The notes under the pieces: generated by a model
Seen by the model: the letters and a program-made list of their open reading frames with translations, nothing else
The model's database searches: none
Told to the model about the DNA's origin: nothing
Translations under genes and position numbers: made by a program
Shown here: one piece after another, positions 8,553 to 17,435 of the stretch
Numbering within the stretch: the stretch's first letter is position 1
Layout: each line of letters starts with the position of its first letter
Assembly (NCBI RefSeq): GCF_023100805.1
Contig: NZ_CP095855.1
Coordinates: 6,427,001-6,491,000, forward strand
From: Chitinophaga filiformis
GTDB lineage: Bacteria > Bacteroidota > Bacteroidia > Chitinophagales > Chitinophagaceae
Direction of reading: 5' to 3'
DNA: 64,000 nt

Positions 8553-8999
8553 TTAAACGTGGATCAGTTCAGATGAAGACGGATGATCGTCCGGCTGCTT
8601 TGTATACAACCACATGCCCAGCAGTGCCAGCAGCATAAAAACAATGTTGAAATAGAGATGCTGTGTCCAGCTCATTTGTGAAATAACGCCTCCGCAGGAG
8701 CAGGGAATTTTCTCAGATAAGGTCAGCAGCACTATAATGTAAACAGTGAAAAGTGTCATGATGGCAAAAGACGCATAGAGCCCCGCACGCCGGTAACGAG
8801 GAATGACGAGGAGCAAAGCGATCACTATTTCGGCTATGGGCACCACAACTGCCAGTACAGGTGCAAAGCGTGTGATAAGAGGAGACTGACCTATTACGGC
8901 CCGGAAATTTTCGTAATCAATGAACTTACTGGCAGCGGTATAAACGAACAATAGAATGAACGAGAGACGTATCGTCTCCATAACGAACTTTCTTAACAT
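8553..8999 (-). CDS. MauE/DoxX-family redox-associated membrane protein
   Basis: Four-helix integral membrane protein of 148 aa related to MauE, a methylamine-utilisation protein implied in disulfide chemistry during periplasmic maturation. Helices are at about residues 10-27, 45-66, 72-95 and 116-134. Between the last two is the loop SEKIPCSCGGVIS with a C-x-C pair, the feature that links this subgroup to thiol redox work. It is the first gene of a three-gene minus-strand cassette whose last product has four cysteines, so a role in forming or passing disulfides to that product is plausible but inferred. The start at 8999 is an ATG; a second ATG lies six codons later. Confidence 0.8.
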   Translation of the reverse strand: MLRKFVMETIRLSFILLFVYTAASKFIDYENFRAVIGQSPLITRFAPVLAVVVPIAEIVIALLLVIPRYRRAGLYASFAIMTLFTVYIIVLLTLSEKIPCSCGGVISQMSWTQHLYFNIVFMLLALLGMWLYTKQPDDHPSSSELIHV

Positions 9000-9383
9000 G
9001 GAATACTAATTTACAAAATGGAATAACGGAATAAATTTCAGGAAAGTCTTCGGGTTCACACTGGCATTCATTGGCTATTTGTCATCCTAATCTAAGAAAA
9101 TATTCTGAATATTGGATGACCCGGCGGTAATTTTTTGTCAGTTTGACACATTCAAGGCCTGGAGGCCCTTTCCTGCCCAACGCAGTAGTACCTGGAGGAA
9201 AACAGCTTGTAAGGTCTTTTGAAACGCTTGCGGGGACGCAGTTAACATGATGACCGGGGCCACCTGAAACACAGAAGGCGCCAAAATTACTTTTGACACC
9301 TTCTGTATTTTCACCCTGATGCAGGTTGCCTTCGTTGAAACGACTTCTTGACCTTCATCTATGTGTGATATATTTTCTATGCG
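9000..9383. other. Gene-free spacer with a composite hairpin
   Basis: No gene is visible. At 9271-9306 ACAGAAGG pairs with CCTTCTGT and, inside it, CAAAA pairs with TTTTG, separated by symmetric three-base internal loops. It lies 77 bp past the stop of the minus-strand DUF3570 gene and may end that operon, although no long T tail follows on the minus strand. Confidence 0.5.
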
Positions 9384-10571
9384 TTATTTGAACTTCAGGT
9401 TCACCGATACGATATTTGAGCTCATGTTTATGTTCTTCATATAATGTCCATAACGCAATTCGATCATATTGAAGTGTTGCAGGCCAAATACGCCCCGCGG
9501 CGGCGCCAGGCGAATACCAGCTCCCACAAAATTGCTGCTGAACTTTGAAAGGTCATAATTACTTGTGTAATACTGGTCGCTACCGCTATGTTGCTGATAA
9601 GGTGCGAAATATTTCACGGCCGACTGCGTATAATACCTGTAAAAAGGGCTTACGGATACAAACGGCGTGATCTTTACAGGCACTTCTATGTTGGCCGTAT
9701 GCGATGTCAGGCCCCAGTCGTCAGTATAGAAGCGATAGTAAGTCCTGATGATGAACCTGTCGCCAAGGAAGTAGTTTGCCCTGAAGCCGACAGGTATTTT
9801 TAAACGACTGTCGGGCAGCTTCTCCTGGTGTACAGATCCATCTGTAAAATATACCCGGTAAAAAGGCATGCTCAGATAACCCGACTGGCTGACCAGGTCT
9901 GCCAGTAAGGTGACCTGCAGGCGCTGATTGATGATCTGCGAATAAGACAGGGAACCCGCGTAGGTCCTCCTGTTAGCGCTCGGATAATCATCGTCTTCCC
10001 GACCGCCCTGCCTTAGCTCTACGGGCGCGATCACTTTTACAATGTCCTGGTAGGTCTGGAACTTGACTGCGAACTCCCCGTTCCTGTTCCTTGTTTTCTG
10101 GGCAAAACTTACATTAGCACCGAACGACAGGTAGTCAAACTCTTTTGAGGAAGAGACGCCTGCTCCGAAGGTTGTTCCCTTTTTCTCATTTTCCACCGTC
10201 CATGTCAATGATGGATAGATCCTGGTATCACCATGAGATGCCGATGAATTGGCCTTCAGGTCAATCCTGTCTGAAGATGCCGAAGTATAATTATCCAGGC
10301 CGATCTCGATATCAAAAGTATGTTTGCGGTGTTTCCTGTCGTACTTAAACAGCCTTACATCAAACACATTCGCAATGTCTGTCAGCTTTTGAGAACCAAT
10401 ACCTCCTGTAACAGCGGCGTTCTCGCCATTCTGCTGATAATAGCTGGATACCAGGTTGATCTCCTCTATCTTTAATTTCCTGCTCTCATACCCCGTGCTG
10501 TCTTTCACTTCCTGTGCATTGGCGCGCAGTATAGTGAGGATGGCAGCGGCTGTAAAAAAAATCCGTTTCAT
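9384..10571 (-). CDS. DUF3570 outer-membrane beta-barrel protein
   Basis: A 395-aa protein with a signal peptide (MKRIFFTAAAILTILRANAQ) and alternating amphipathic strands to the C terminus (MSSNIVSVNLKFK), matching DUF3570, a predicted outer-membrane barrel. The order thioredoxin, ApbE, DUF4266, DUF3570 found here is a conserved neighbourhood of this family. It is the last gene, 29 bp after the DUF4266 lipoprotein. Activity is unknown; the neighbours suggest a surface complex whose assembly needs a flavin transferase and a thioredoxin. Confidence 0.85.
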   Translation of the reverse strand: MKRIFFTAAAILTILRANAQEVKDSTGYESRKLKIEEINLVSSYYQQNGENAAVTGGIGSQKLTDIANVFDVRLFKYDRKHRKHTFDIEIGLDNYTSASSDRIDLKANSSASHGDTRIYPSLTWTVENEKKGTTFGAGVSSSKEFDYLSFGANVSFAQKTRNRNGEFAVKFQTYQDIVKVIAPVELRQGGREDDDYPSANRRTYAGSLSYSQIINQRLQVTLLADLVSQSGYLSMPFYRVYFTDGSVHQEKLPDSRLKIPVGFRANYFLGDRFIIRTYYRFYTDDWGLTSHTANIEVPVKITPFVSVSPFYRYYTQSAVKYFAPYQQHSGSDQYYTSNYDLSKFSSNFVGAGIRLAPPRGVFGLQHFNMIELRYGHYMKNINMSSNIVSVNLKFK

Positions 10572-10600
10572 AGATACATTATTTCATTGCTCCTGATAAA

Positions 10601-10837
10601 TTAATTGCACCCGCATCCACCGCCACTCTTCCCGGCATTCGCGCCAGACGAGCCTTCCCGGTAGGATTGAAAGTTCAGTTCCGTTTTCTCCACCTTACGA
10701 TTGCCTAATACCATTTCCGAATCATTCAGCCTGTTCTTCTGGTATTCCTTTACTGTCGTACAGGAAGAAAAGGTCAGTGCGGCTACAATAATTCCCAGTG
10801 CTACCGCTGCAGAAAAGCCTTGCCTGTTTGCCCTCAT
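10601..10837 (-). CDS. DUF4266 small lipoprotein with C-terminal GCGCN
   Basis: A 78-aa lipoprotein. The signal region ends in the lipobox LTFSSC (cysteine near residue 27), followed by a short charged part and the tail GKSGGGCGCN, the glycine/cysteine end typical of DUF4266. Near the end is REGSSGAN, conserved in type in this family and resembling, but not equal to, the ApbE flavin-attachment motif (D-x-x-S/T-G/A-A-T/S). Its ATG overlaps the stop of the apbE gene (ATGA, 10834-10837), so the two are translationally coupled. I rejected the longer frame from 10894 because it runs back into apbE and spoils the signal peptide. That it is the ApbE substrate is a hypothesis. Confidence 0.8.
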   Translation of the reverse strand: MRANRQGFSAAVALGIIVAALTFSSCTTVKEYQKNRLNDSEMVLGNRKVEKTELNFQSYREGSSGANAGKSGGGCGCN

Positions 10838-11781
10838 TGTAAATTGATGTTTTTTGATGTGTAGATGTTGTTGTGATCGTCTATGATAATACAACCCAGG
10901 TGCCTGATCTGATCGATCATATTCAGACCGGCCTTTATTCCCATGATCGTTACCGGCGTTGCCATGGCATCCGCTATCTCAGCATTGGGGCTGATAATAG
11001 TCACACTTTTGATACCCGTCACGGGCAGACCCGTCTTTGGGTTAATGGTATGCGAATATTTCCTGCCGTCAATGATCACATATTTTTCATAATTGCCCGA
11101 AGTAGCCACCGCCAGATCTGTAATGTTCATGTAGGAAAATGGCAGATGGGCATTATCAGGATGAGCAATACCGATCGTCCAGGGTTTATTGTCGGGCTGC
11201 AGCCCCCAGGTAGTAAGATCTCCCGAGGCATTCACAATACCGCTTTTTACCCCTTCCCGCTTAAGCAGTGCCTTTGCCATTTCCGCCGCATATCCCTTAC
11301 CAATACCACCAAAACCGATACGCATGCCTTTTTCCTTCAGCAACACAGTACAGTTCTCTGCATCCAGGATCACGTTCCGGTAATTGATAAGCTTTACCAT
11401 CGCTTTAGCTGTTGCTTCGTCCGGCAGGGAGGTCATAGACTTATCAAAGTTCCATAAGCGTTTGTCGATAGAGCCATAGGTGATGTCAAAAGCGCCGTCT
11501 GTAATACCTGATATCCGGTTAGCGCGTTGTATCAGGTCAAATACTTCCCTATCCACTTTCACGGCACTGATACCCGCCTGTTGATTGATCTGGTTGGTCT
11601 GGCTGTTCTCATCAAAGGTGGTCAGCAACTTTTCAATACGGCTGATCTCTGCCACTGCCAGGTCTATCTTTTCCTGCGCCCAACGCTCATCTGCTGCCAC
11701 TACGGTGATCTCGAAGGTGTTGCCCATTAACCTTTGCGTCCGCTTAAATGCGGTGAGTGTCTGCTCAGTGTTTGTTAGCAT
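10834..11781 (-). CDS. apbE: ApbE family FAD:protein FMN transferase
   Basis: Transfers FMN from FAD to a threonine or serine of target proteins outside the cytoplasm. Family landmarks in order: RLMGNTFEITV near the N terminus, GGIGKGYAAEMAK (FAD-binding), NASGDLTTWG, ATSGNYEKY and HTINPKTGLPV. At 315 aa it lacks an obvious lipoprotein signal or N-terminal membrane segment, unusual for an enzyme acting in the periplasm. The start could be further in or export could use another route. It overlaps the upstream thioredoxin gene by 17 bp and the downstream DUF4266 gene by 4 bp. GTG 11784 is an alternative start one codon earlier. Confidence 0.93.
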   Translation of the reverse strand: MLTNTEQTLTAFKRTQRLMGNTFEITVVAADERWAQEKIDLAVAEISRIEKLLTTFDENSQTNQINQQAGISAVKVDREVFDLIQRANRISGITDGAFDITYGSIDKRLWNFDKSMTSLPDEATAKAMVKLINYRNVILDAENCTVLLKEKGMRIGFGGIGKGYAAEMAKALLKREGVKSGIVNASGDLTTWGLQPDNKPWTIGIAHPDNAHLPFSYMNITDLAVATSGNYEKYVIIDGRKYSHTINPKTGLPVTGIKSVTIISPNAEIADAMATPVTIMGIKAGLNMIDQIRHLGCIIIDDHNNIYTSKNINLQ

Positions 11782-12214
11782 CACAAATACTTTTCACCTG
11801 CCGGGTAAATGCCACTGCATCTGCCTTGGGCAGACCATCCCAGGAAGCGATCACCTTTCCATCTGCATTCAATAACACAGTAAAAGGGAATTTGCCCGCA
11901 GGATTATATTTTTCAGCAAGCGCTTCATTTTGTGACTGTATCTGCTTGTCGGGCTGATTCTTTTTATTTCGGGGAAAGTCGGCATTTAATATGATCAGCG
12001 TGGTGTCTGCCATTTTGGAAAATTCTTCACTATCAAATATTTCCTTCCTCAGCCTGATACAGGGGCCGCACCAGTCAGACCCCGAAAAGTTCAGCAAAAT
12101 AAGCTGATCCTTTTCCCTTGCTATCTTCTTTGCTGTTTCAAAATCAGGCTGCCATGCGGTAAACGACATCGCTATTAGTCCGAGCAGACCGGCAAATACA
12201 TATTTCATTTTCAT
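11765..12214 (-). CDS. Exported thioredoxin-fold protein
   Basis: Periplasmic thiol-disulfide protein of about 149 aa. A signal peptide (MKMKYVFAGLLGLIAMSFTA) precedes a thioredoxin fold with the active site SDWCGPC, a lysine-rich insert NKKNQPDKQ and the cis-proline region GKFPFTVLL. It is the first gene of the operon with ApbE, DUF4266 and DUF3570 and overlaps apbE. The C-terminal CGC of the DUF4266 protein and this WCGPC protein make a redox link plausible. ATG 12214 is chosen; the frame can also begin with GTG 12217. Confidence 0.88.
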   Translation of the reverse strand: MKMKYVFAGLLGLIAMSFTAWQPDFETAKKIAREKDQLILLNFSGSDWCGPCIRLRKEIFDSEEFSKMADTTLIILNADFPRNKKNQPDKQIQSQNEALAEKYNPAGKFPFTVLLNADGKVIASWDGLPKADAVAFTRQVKSICDANKH

Positions 12215-12359
12215 CACATGATTATACTGTTATTCAAAATTAAAGGTCAATTCTGGATACATTCTGAAGGAATCCTGAATTGCAGTAAGAGAGACCTGAA
12301 TTTAACATTCCTTTAAGCTGGCGATGCAGGCATTCCGGAGCACCCTTTCAATAAACGCA

Positions 12360-12391
12360 AGAGGCTGCCCAAAAAGTATTGAGCAGCCTCT
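12360..12391 (-). terminator. Hairpin terminator after the GH97 gene
   Basis: AGAGGCTGC (12360-12368) pairs perfectly with GCAGCCTCT (12383-12391). It lies about 70 bp past the minus-strand stop of the GH97 gene. The T-tract on the minus strand is weak, so efficiency is uncertain. Confidence 0.5.
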
Positions 12392-12462
12392 AAGCCGATG
12401 AATTATGAATAGTTTGCAGGATGTTCCTTCATTCCGGGTGCATCCTTATAAATGTCGTATCG

Positions 12463-14598
12463 TTATTTCTTCAGCGCCTTGACAGCGGCATCGTCCGCTT
12501 CCACAACACTAATGGCGTATCCGCCACCCGGTGCACATTGTTGTGACAATGTAGACTTATTTGTCACCACCATCTTCCTGATCTCGTATGCCTGCGGGTT
12601 TTTCTCGTAATGCGCATCTTTTTTATCGCTGTAAATGGTAGCGATATATTTCTTACCTGCATCCAGGTAATCAAAACTGATCTTTGACACGCGGCCGTTC
12701 TCATCGCAGGTACTGCCAATAAACCAGCTGCTCCTGCCCTTCGCTTTACGTGCAATGGTAATATAATCGCCCGGCTCTGCTTCCAGCACCTTCGTGTCAT
12801 CCCAGTCAACAGCCACATCTTTAATGAACTGGAAGGCATCCATGTATTTCCTGTAAGTCTCCGGGAAGTCGGCCGCCATCTGCAAAGGGCTGTACATCGT
12901 TACATACAGGGCCAGCTGACGGGCCAGCGTACTGCGTACCCAGGAAGTATTCTCCGGGTTATAGGCACTGATCTTCATCTGGAAAATACCCGGTGTGTAA
13001 TCCATCGGTCCTCCTATCAGGCGGGTAAAGGGAAGGATGGTTGTATGATCAGGATTGTTACCGCCGAAAGACTCATATTCTGTTCCCCTGGCAGACTCCT
13101 GTCCTATCAGGTTGGGATAGGTACGGGAAAGGCCTGTCATATGCACAGATTCATGTGCATCTACCATGATATGATATTCAGCGGCCCTGGTTACAGCATA
13201 CAGATAGTGATTCACCAGCCATTGCCCGTAGTGATGTTCTCCCCTAGGGATGATGTTGCCGACATAACCGCTCTTCACAGCGTTATAGCCGTTATTGACC
13301 ATAAACCTGTATGCAGTGTCCATATGCCGTTCATAATTGCGAACGGAAGAAGATGTTTCATGGTGCATGATGATCTTCACACCTTTGCTGGCAGCATAGC
13401 GATGTAATTCCTGTACATCAAAATCAGGATATGGCGTCAGAAAGTCAAACACATAATCTTTTGTTTTGCCGAACCAGTCTTCCCAACCCTGGTTCCATCC
13501 TTCTACGAGCACAGCGTCAAAACCATTTTCAGCGGCAAAATCAATGTATTTCTTCACATGGGCGGTATTGGCGCCATGCTTGCCGTTAGGCTTTGTTTTG
13601 GTGTAGTCTGTAACGCCGAGTTGTACATTCTCAATATCCGTATAAGCCCAGGTACTCTTTCCCGTGATCATCTCCCACCATACACCTACATATTTCACCG
13701 GTTTGATCCAGGAAGCGGGGTCTTTATACTTAGTAGGCTCATTCAGGTTGTAGATCAGTTTAGAGGTCAGGATATCTCCTGCCTTATCGCTCACGATCAC
13801 CGTTCTCCAGGGCGATTTGCAGGGCGCCTGCAGATACCCTTTATCGCCCACCGCATCGGGCGTCAGGAAAGATCTGAGAACAAAGGTTTTGTCGTCCAGC
13901 TCCAATGATAACGCTGAATATTCTATCAACGCAGCTTCATGAATATTGATATACAGGCCGTCCTTACTCTTCATCATGAGCGGCGTCTGTAAGCCGGTGG
14001 GAGAAAAGACGGTCTGCGAAGCGTTGGGCGTCACCGCTGCTTTCATCTTTCCCCTGACTTCCGACAGATTGGATGTAACGGTACTGTATTCCTGGGTATC
14101 GTAATCGCCCGGCAGCCAGAAGGCTTTATGATCGCCTGCCAGTGCAAACTCCGTCCGCTCTTCTTTGATCACAAAATAAGCCAGGTGACGCTGCTGCGGG
14201 AACTCATAACGAAAACCAAGTCCATCGTTGAACAACCTGAAACGGACAATCAGCGTACGATCTGTAGAGCGCTGGTGTAAATTCACCTCCAGTTCATTGT
14301 ACTGGTTACGGATCTCTTTGACCTCGCCCCATACCGGTTGCCAGGTTTCATCGAAAGAAACGGTCTTCGTACCGGCTACTTCAAAGCTGTCTAAAAAGGA
14401 GGCATCTGCCTTTAGCTCTATACCGAGACGACTGGGTTTTATCACGTCCTTCCCTTTGTAGGTAAGTGCATATGTAGGCACCCCGTTTGGTTGTATGGCA
14501 AACTGTAAGTGCAGGTTTTTATCGGGTGATGTCAATTCCTGGGCTCCGGCCATCTTCCATAGGAAAAGGCAACAGATAAAAATGAGTTTTTTGCGCAT
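12463..14598 (-). CDS. GH97 alpha-glucosidase, inverting SusB type
   Basis: Periplasmic alpha-glucoside hydrolase of 711 aa with a signal peptide (MRKKLIFICCLFLWKMAGAQ), an N-terminal beta-sandwich, a (beta/alpha)8 barrel and a C-terminal domain. Residues aligning with the known SusB (BtGH97a) carboxylates are present with exact spacing: E414 in MHHETS and E483 in VDAHESV (bases E439 and E508 of SusB), E501 in GQES and E507 in RGTEY (E526 and the general acid E532). The retaining-branch Asp is absent (KSGYVG), so inversion is predicted. It works on alpha-linked glucose and lies near a GH13 enzyme, but no susCD pair is in the window. Confidence 0.95.
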   Translation of the reverse strand: MRKKLIFICCLFLWKMAGAQELTSPDKNLHLQFAIQPNGVPTYALTYKGKDVIKPSRLGIELKADASFLDSFEVAGTKTVSFDETWQPVWGEVKEIRNQYNELEVNLHQRSTDRTLIVRFRLFNDGLGFRYEFPQQRHLAYFVIKEERTEFALAGDHKAFWLPGDYDTQEYSTVTSNLSEVRGKMKAAVTPNASQTVFSPTGLQTPLMMKSKDGLYINIHEAALIEYSALSLELDDKTFVLRSFLTPDAVGDKGYLQAPCKSPWRTVIVSDKAGDILTSKLIYNLNEPTKYKDPASWIKPVKYVGVWWEMITGKSTWAYTDIENVQLGVTDYTKTKPNGKHGANTAHVKKYIDFAAENGFDAVLVEGWNQGWEDWFGKTKDYVFDFLTPYPDFDVQELHRYAASKGVKIIMHHETSSSVRNYERHMDTAYRFMVNNGYNAVKSGYVGNIIPRGEHHYGQWLVNHYLYAVTRAAEYHIMVDAHESVHMTGLSRTYPNLIGQESARGTEYESFGGNNPDHTTILPFTRLIGGPMDYTPGIFQMKISAYNPENTSWVRSTLARQLALYVTMYSPLQMAADFPETYRKYMDAFQFIKDVAVDWDDTKVLEAEPGDYITIARKAKGRSSWFIGSTCDENGRVSKISFDYLDAGKKYIATIYSDKKDAHYEKNPQAYEIRKMVVTNKSTLSQQCAPGGGYAISVVEADDAAVKALKK

Positions 14599-14791
14599 GC
14601 TGTGTAATTTAATGTAGCGATATATACTGCTGGTGATATAACGTGAAATGTTAATTTAACCGGCAATATAATAATTGTGCGCAAAAAGTCTTCTTTTTTC
14701 AGCTGCCGCAAGCTGTGTTCCGTTTACATTTTCCCGTAAAACCGGACGCCATACACCGTCGCCACCCTACGGCACTGACATCTATAACCGT

Positions 14792-15121
14792 TTATTCCTC
14801 CTTTCCGAATACCTTCCTTAGCTCATCTTTGGCATCTTCCAGCACATGCTGCTGTTTTTCAGGCAGGTTCTTTCCCGCCCTGTTGATATAAAAATTCAGC
14901 ATTGACATCGCCGATTGATATGGTGTGCCTTTTTTCCGCCTGCTTTTCGTAGCGGATCGTTTCAGGGAACGGGCTATCTGCTCCGGATCACTGCTTTTGA
15001 AGATGCCTCCTTTCAGGTCCAGGGCATCGCTTGTACGGGAAACACGCCCCGACCATTTCCGGCCGGACCGTTTTCTGCCTGCTTTTCCAACGGTATGTTT
15101 TTTTGTTCTGGGTCTTGGCAT
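14792..15121 (-). CDS. DUF3175 domain protein
   Basis: A 109-aa basic cytosolic protein. The core RKWSGRVSRTSDALDLK, SDPEQIARSLKRSA and PYQSAMSMLNFYINRAGKNL is the DUF3175 signature. The N terminus (MPRPRTKKHTVGKAGRKRSG) is rich in K/R and could touch nucleic acid. ATG 15121 is chosen because the frame upstream to 15220 runs through the divergent promoter region. It is divergent from the GH13 gene with a 114-bp gap. Function of the family is unknown. Confidence 0.82.
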   Translation of the reverse strand: MPRPRTKKHTVGKAGRKRSGRKWSGRVSRTSDALDLKGGIFKSSDPEQIARSLKRSATKSRRKKGTPYQSAMSMLNFYINRAGKNLPEKQQHVLEDAKDELRKVFGKEE

Positions 15122-15235
15122 ACTATCGTTTTCACAGGTTCCCACAAGCTTCAGGCCGGAACTATTGCTGATCCTGCCCGTCAATTCTGGCAAAAATGTT
15201 GTGAAGACAAAGCGTATCATAAAAAACTCATCAGC

Positions 15236-16843
15236 ATGGTAACTATTTTCGACAAATGGTGGCAGACAGGTGTCATTTACCAGGTATATCCCCGCTCATT
15301 CCAGGATAGCAACGGCGATGGTATCGGCGATCTCAGAGGCATTATGAGCAGGCTGGATTATCTGCAGTGGCTGGGTATAGACGCCGTCTGGCTCTCACCG
15401 ATCTATCCTTCTCCTATGGCCGATTTCGGTTATGATATTGCCGACTATACAGGCATACATCCTTTATTTGGTTCCATGCAGGATTTTGATGCTTTACTGG
15501 ATGAAGTACACAAAAGAGGCATGAAGCTATTGCTTGACCTTGTGCCCAATCATACATCAGATCAACATCCCTGGTTCCTGGAATCACGCTCCTCCAGGGA
15601 TAATCCGAAAAGGGACTGGTACATCTGGCATGATCCGCTACCGGACGGCGGTGTACCCAACAACTGGCTGAGCGTATTTGGCGGCGAAGCATGGGAATGG
15701 GACGCCACTACCCAACAATATTACTACCATGCATTCCTGAAAGAGCAGCCTGACCTGAACTGGCGGAATCCTGCCGTAGTAGCAGCCATGCTCGACGTGA
15801 TGCGTTACTGGCTGAAAAAAGGTGTGGATGGTTTCCGTGTAGATGTGATGTGGCATATGATCAAAGACCAGCAATTGCGCAATAATCCGGTCAATCCGGA
15901 CTATGCGCAGCACATGCCTACCTATTCGCAACAATTGCCCGTATACTCAACAGATCAGCCGGAAGTACATGATGTGGTACGCAAGATGAGGCATGTTATG
16001 GAAGAGTTTGAAGGCGACCGCGTGATGATAGGAGAAATATACCTGCCTATCCAGCAACTAATGGCCTATTATGGCATAGACAATAAAGGCGCTCACCTGC
16101 CTTTTAATTTCCAGTTACTGTCATTGCCCTGGGATGCGGCTTCCCTTGCGGTGGCCATCGATCAATATGAAGGCGCTTTACCGGCCCAGGGCTGGCCAAA
16201 CTGGGTATTGAGCAACCATGACCAGCATCGTATTGCCAGCCGTGTGGGGCAACAACAGGCCAGGGTTGCTGCGATGTTGCTGCTGACCCTTCGCGGTACG
16301 CCTACTATCTACTATGGCGATGAAATTGGTATGCGCAATGTGGCTATCCCCTTCGATGAAGTACAGGACCCGCAGGGACTGAACATGCCGGACAAAAACC
16401 TCAGCAGGGATCCTTCCCGTACGCCCATGCAGTGGGATAAAGGCGTAAATGCAGGATTTACTGCAGGCAAACCCTGGCTGCGTTTATCAAAAACATACCA
16501 GCGGGTAAATGTAAGCAGCCAGATGGCAGACCCTTATTCTATGCTGTCGCTCTACAGGCAACTCATCGCTTTACGCAGGCGGGAGCCCTCTCTGACAACC
16601 GGCGATTATACGCCTGTGTTCTCCGACAACCAGATCCTGGCTTTCATGCGTCAGCAGGAGGGCCATCCCAGCTTCCTGATGGTGTTGAACCTGACGCACC
16701 TGCCCTGTTATTTCAGACCAGCCAATTTCTCTTTCCGCGGTCGTATTGAAGTAGCTACTTTTCCTGAAATGGAAGGCAGTATCGTAAGCGATACCATCAG
16801 CCTGGATGGGGACGAGGGATTAGTGATAAGACTGGAAAGGTAA
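15236..16843 (+). CDS. GH13 alpha-glucosidase / alpha-amylase family
   Basis: Cytosolic (no signal peptide) alpha-glucosidase of 535 aa in the oligo-1,6-glucosidase-like branch. The barrel begins WWQTGVIYQVYPRSFQDSNG and contains region I DLVPNHTSDQHPW, the nucleophile D203 in GFRVDVM, acid/base E267 in MIGEIYL and D329 in LSNHDQHR, so the triad is complete. The C-terminal all-beta domain ends at VIRLER. ATG 15236 is preferred: the frame is open back to 14915, but that part overlaps the DUF3175 gene and has no family similarity. It probably finishes breakdown of oligosaccharides imported into the cell, complementing the periplasmic GH97 enzyme. Isomaltose or maltose preference cannot be settled by eye. 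Confidence 0.93.
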   Translation: MVTIFDKWWQTGVIYQVYPRSFQDSNGDGIGDLRGIMSRLDYLQWLGIDAVWLSPIYPSPMADFGYDIADYTGIHPLFGSMQDFDALLDEVHKRGMKLLLDLVPNHTSDQHPWFLESRSSRDNPKRDWYIWHDPLPDGGVPNNWLSVFGGEAWEWDATTQQYYYHAFLKEQPDLNWRNPAVVAAMLDVMRYWLKKGVDGFRVDVMWHMIKDQQLRNNPVNPDYAQHMPTYSQQLPVYSTDQPEVHDVVRKMRHVMEEFEGDRVMIGEIYLPIQQLMAYYGIDNKGAHLPFNFQLLSLPWDAASLAVAIDQYEGALPAQGWPNWVLSNHDQHRIASRVGQQQARVAAMLLLTLRGTPTIYYGDEIGMRNVAIPFDEVQDPQGLNMPDKNLSRDPSRTPMQWDKGVNAGFTAGKPWLRLSKTYQRVNVSSQMADPYSMLSLYRQLIALRRREPSLTTGDYTPVFSDNQILAFMRQQEGHPSFLMVLNLTHLPCYFRPANFSFRGRIEVATFPEMEGSIVSDTISLDGDEGLVIRLER

Positions 16844-16865
16844 ACTCACCTGTGTGGTGAAAAGA

Positions 16866-17264
16866 TTACCGGGTTCTGTGCATGATAAATCCCCTGTCTT
16901 CCTTTGTAAAGCCCACCTTCGGATAATAGCTCATGGCCGTGGGAACAGAGAGCAACAGGATCATCGATTGTTCTCCGATCTTTTCCCGGGTAAGGGCGAT
17001 CAGCTTTTTGCCTATTCCAAATTTTTGATAGTCCGGGCTGACAGCCAGGTCTGCCAGGTAACTCGACCAGACCCAATCTGTGATAGTACGGGAAACGCCC
17101 GCCAGCTTTTCCCCATCCCATGCTGTGATGATCACATTTGAATGTTCATACATCTTCCTTATCCGCTCAGGATCGTCTGTCGGTCTCGGAAGGCCTGCAC
17201 TGTTGTAAAGCTCGATAACCTGTTCGGGGGAAGGCGTTATATCAGATCTGTAAGCAATTTCCAT
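16866..17264 (-). CDS. GNAT N-acetyltransferase
   Basis: A 132-aa single-domain acetyltransferase. The core strand LADLAVSPDYQK is followed by the acetyl-CoA loop QKFGIGKKLIALT and the C-terminal VPTAMSYYPKVGFTKED, a typical GNAT layout with the early part (ITPSPEQVIELYNSAGLPR) seen in small Bacteroidota members. It is convergent with the GH13 gene (22-bp gap) and divergent from the universal stress gene. The acceptor substrate is unknown. Confidence 0.88.
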   Translation of the reverse strand: MEIAYRSDITPSPEQVIELYNSAGLPRPTDDPERIRKMYEHSNVIITAWDGEKLAGVSRTITDWVWSSYLADLAVSPDYQKFGIGKKLIALTREKIGEQSMILLLSVPTAMSYYPKVGFTKEDRGFIMHRTR

Positions 17265-17435
17265 GTATCAGTTTTTTTGGTGTGTAGGGTGTTACGCAAA
17301 ACAATGTTGCCGGGAGTTGAACTTTCCCATCTAAAGATATACACTAAAAGTAAACTAAAACAGGTTTAGGCTGTTCCATCAATAAGGGTAAACACTGGCC
17401 TGATTTTTTCGCCTTGTTTTTATAAAATCCTTCTC

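Noticed and set aside
10873..11457. 194-residue plus-strand open frame
   Set aside because: Antisense to apbE, which has all family motifs.
14915..15235. N-terminal extension of the GH13 enzyme
   Set aside because: Open in frame but antisense to the DUF3175 gene and without GH13 or signal-peptide similarity; ATG 15236 fits the family start.
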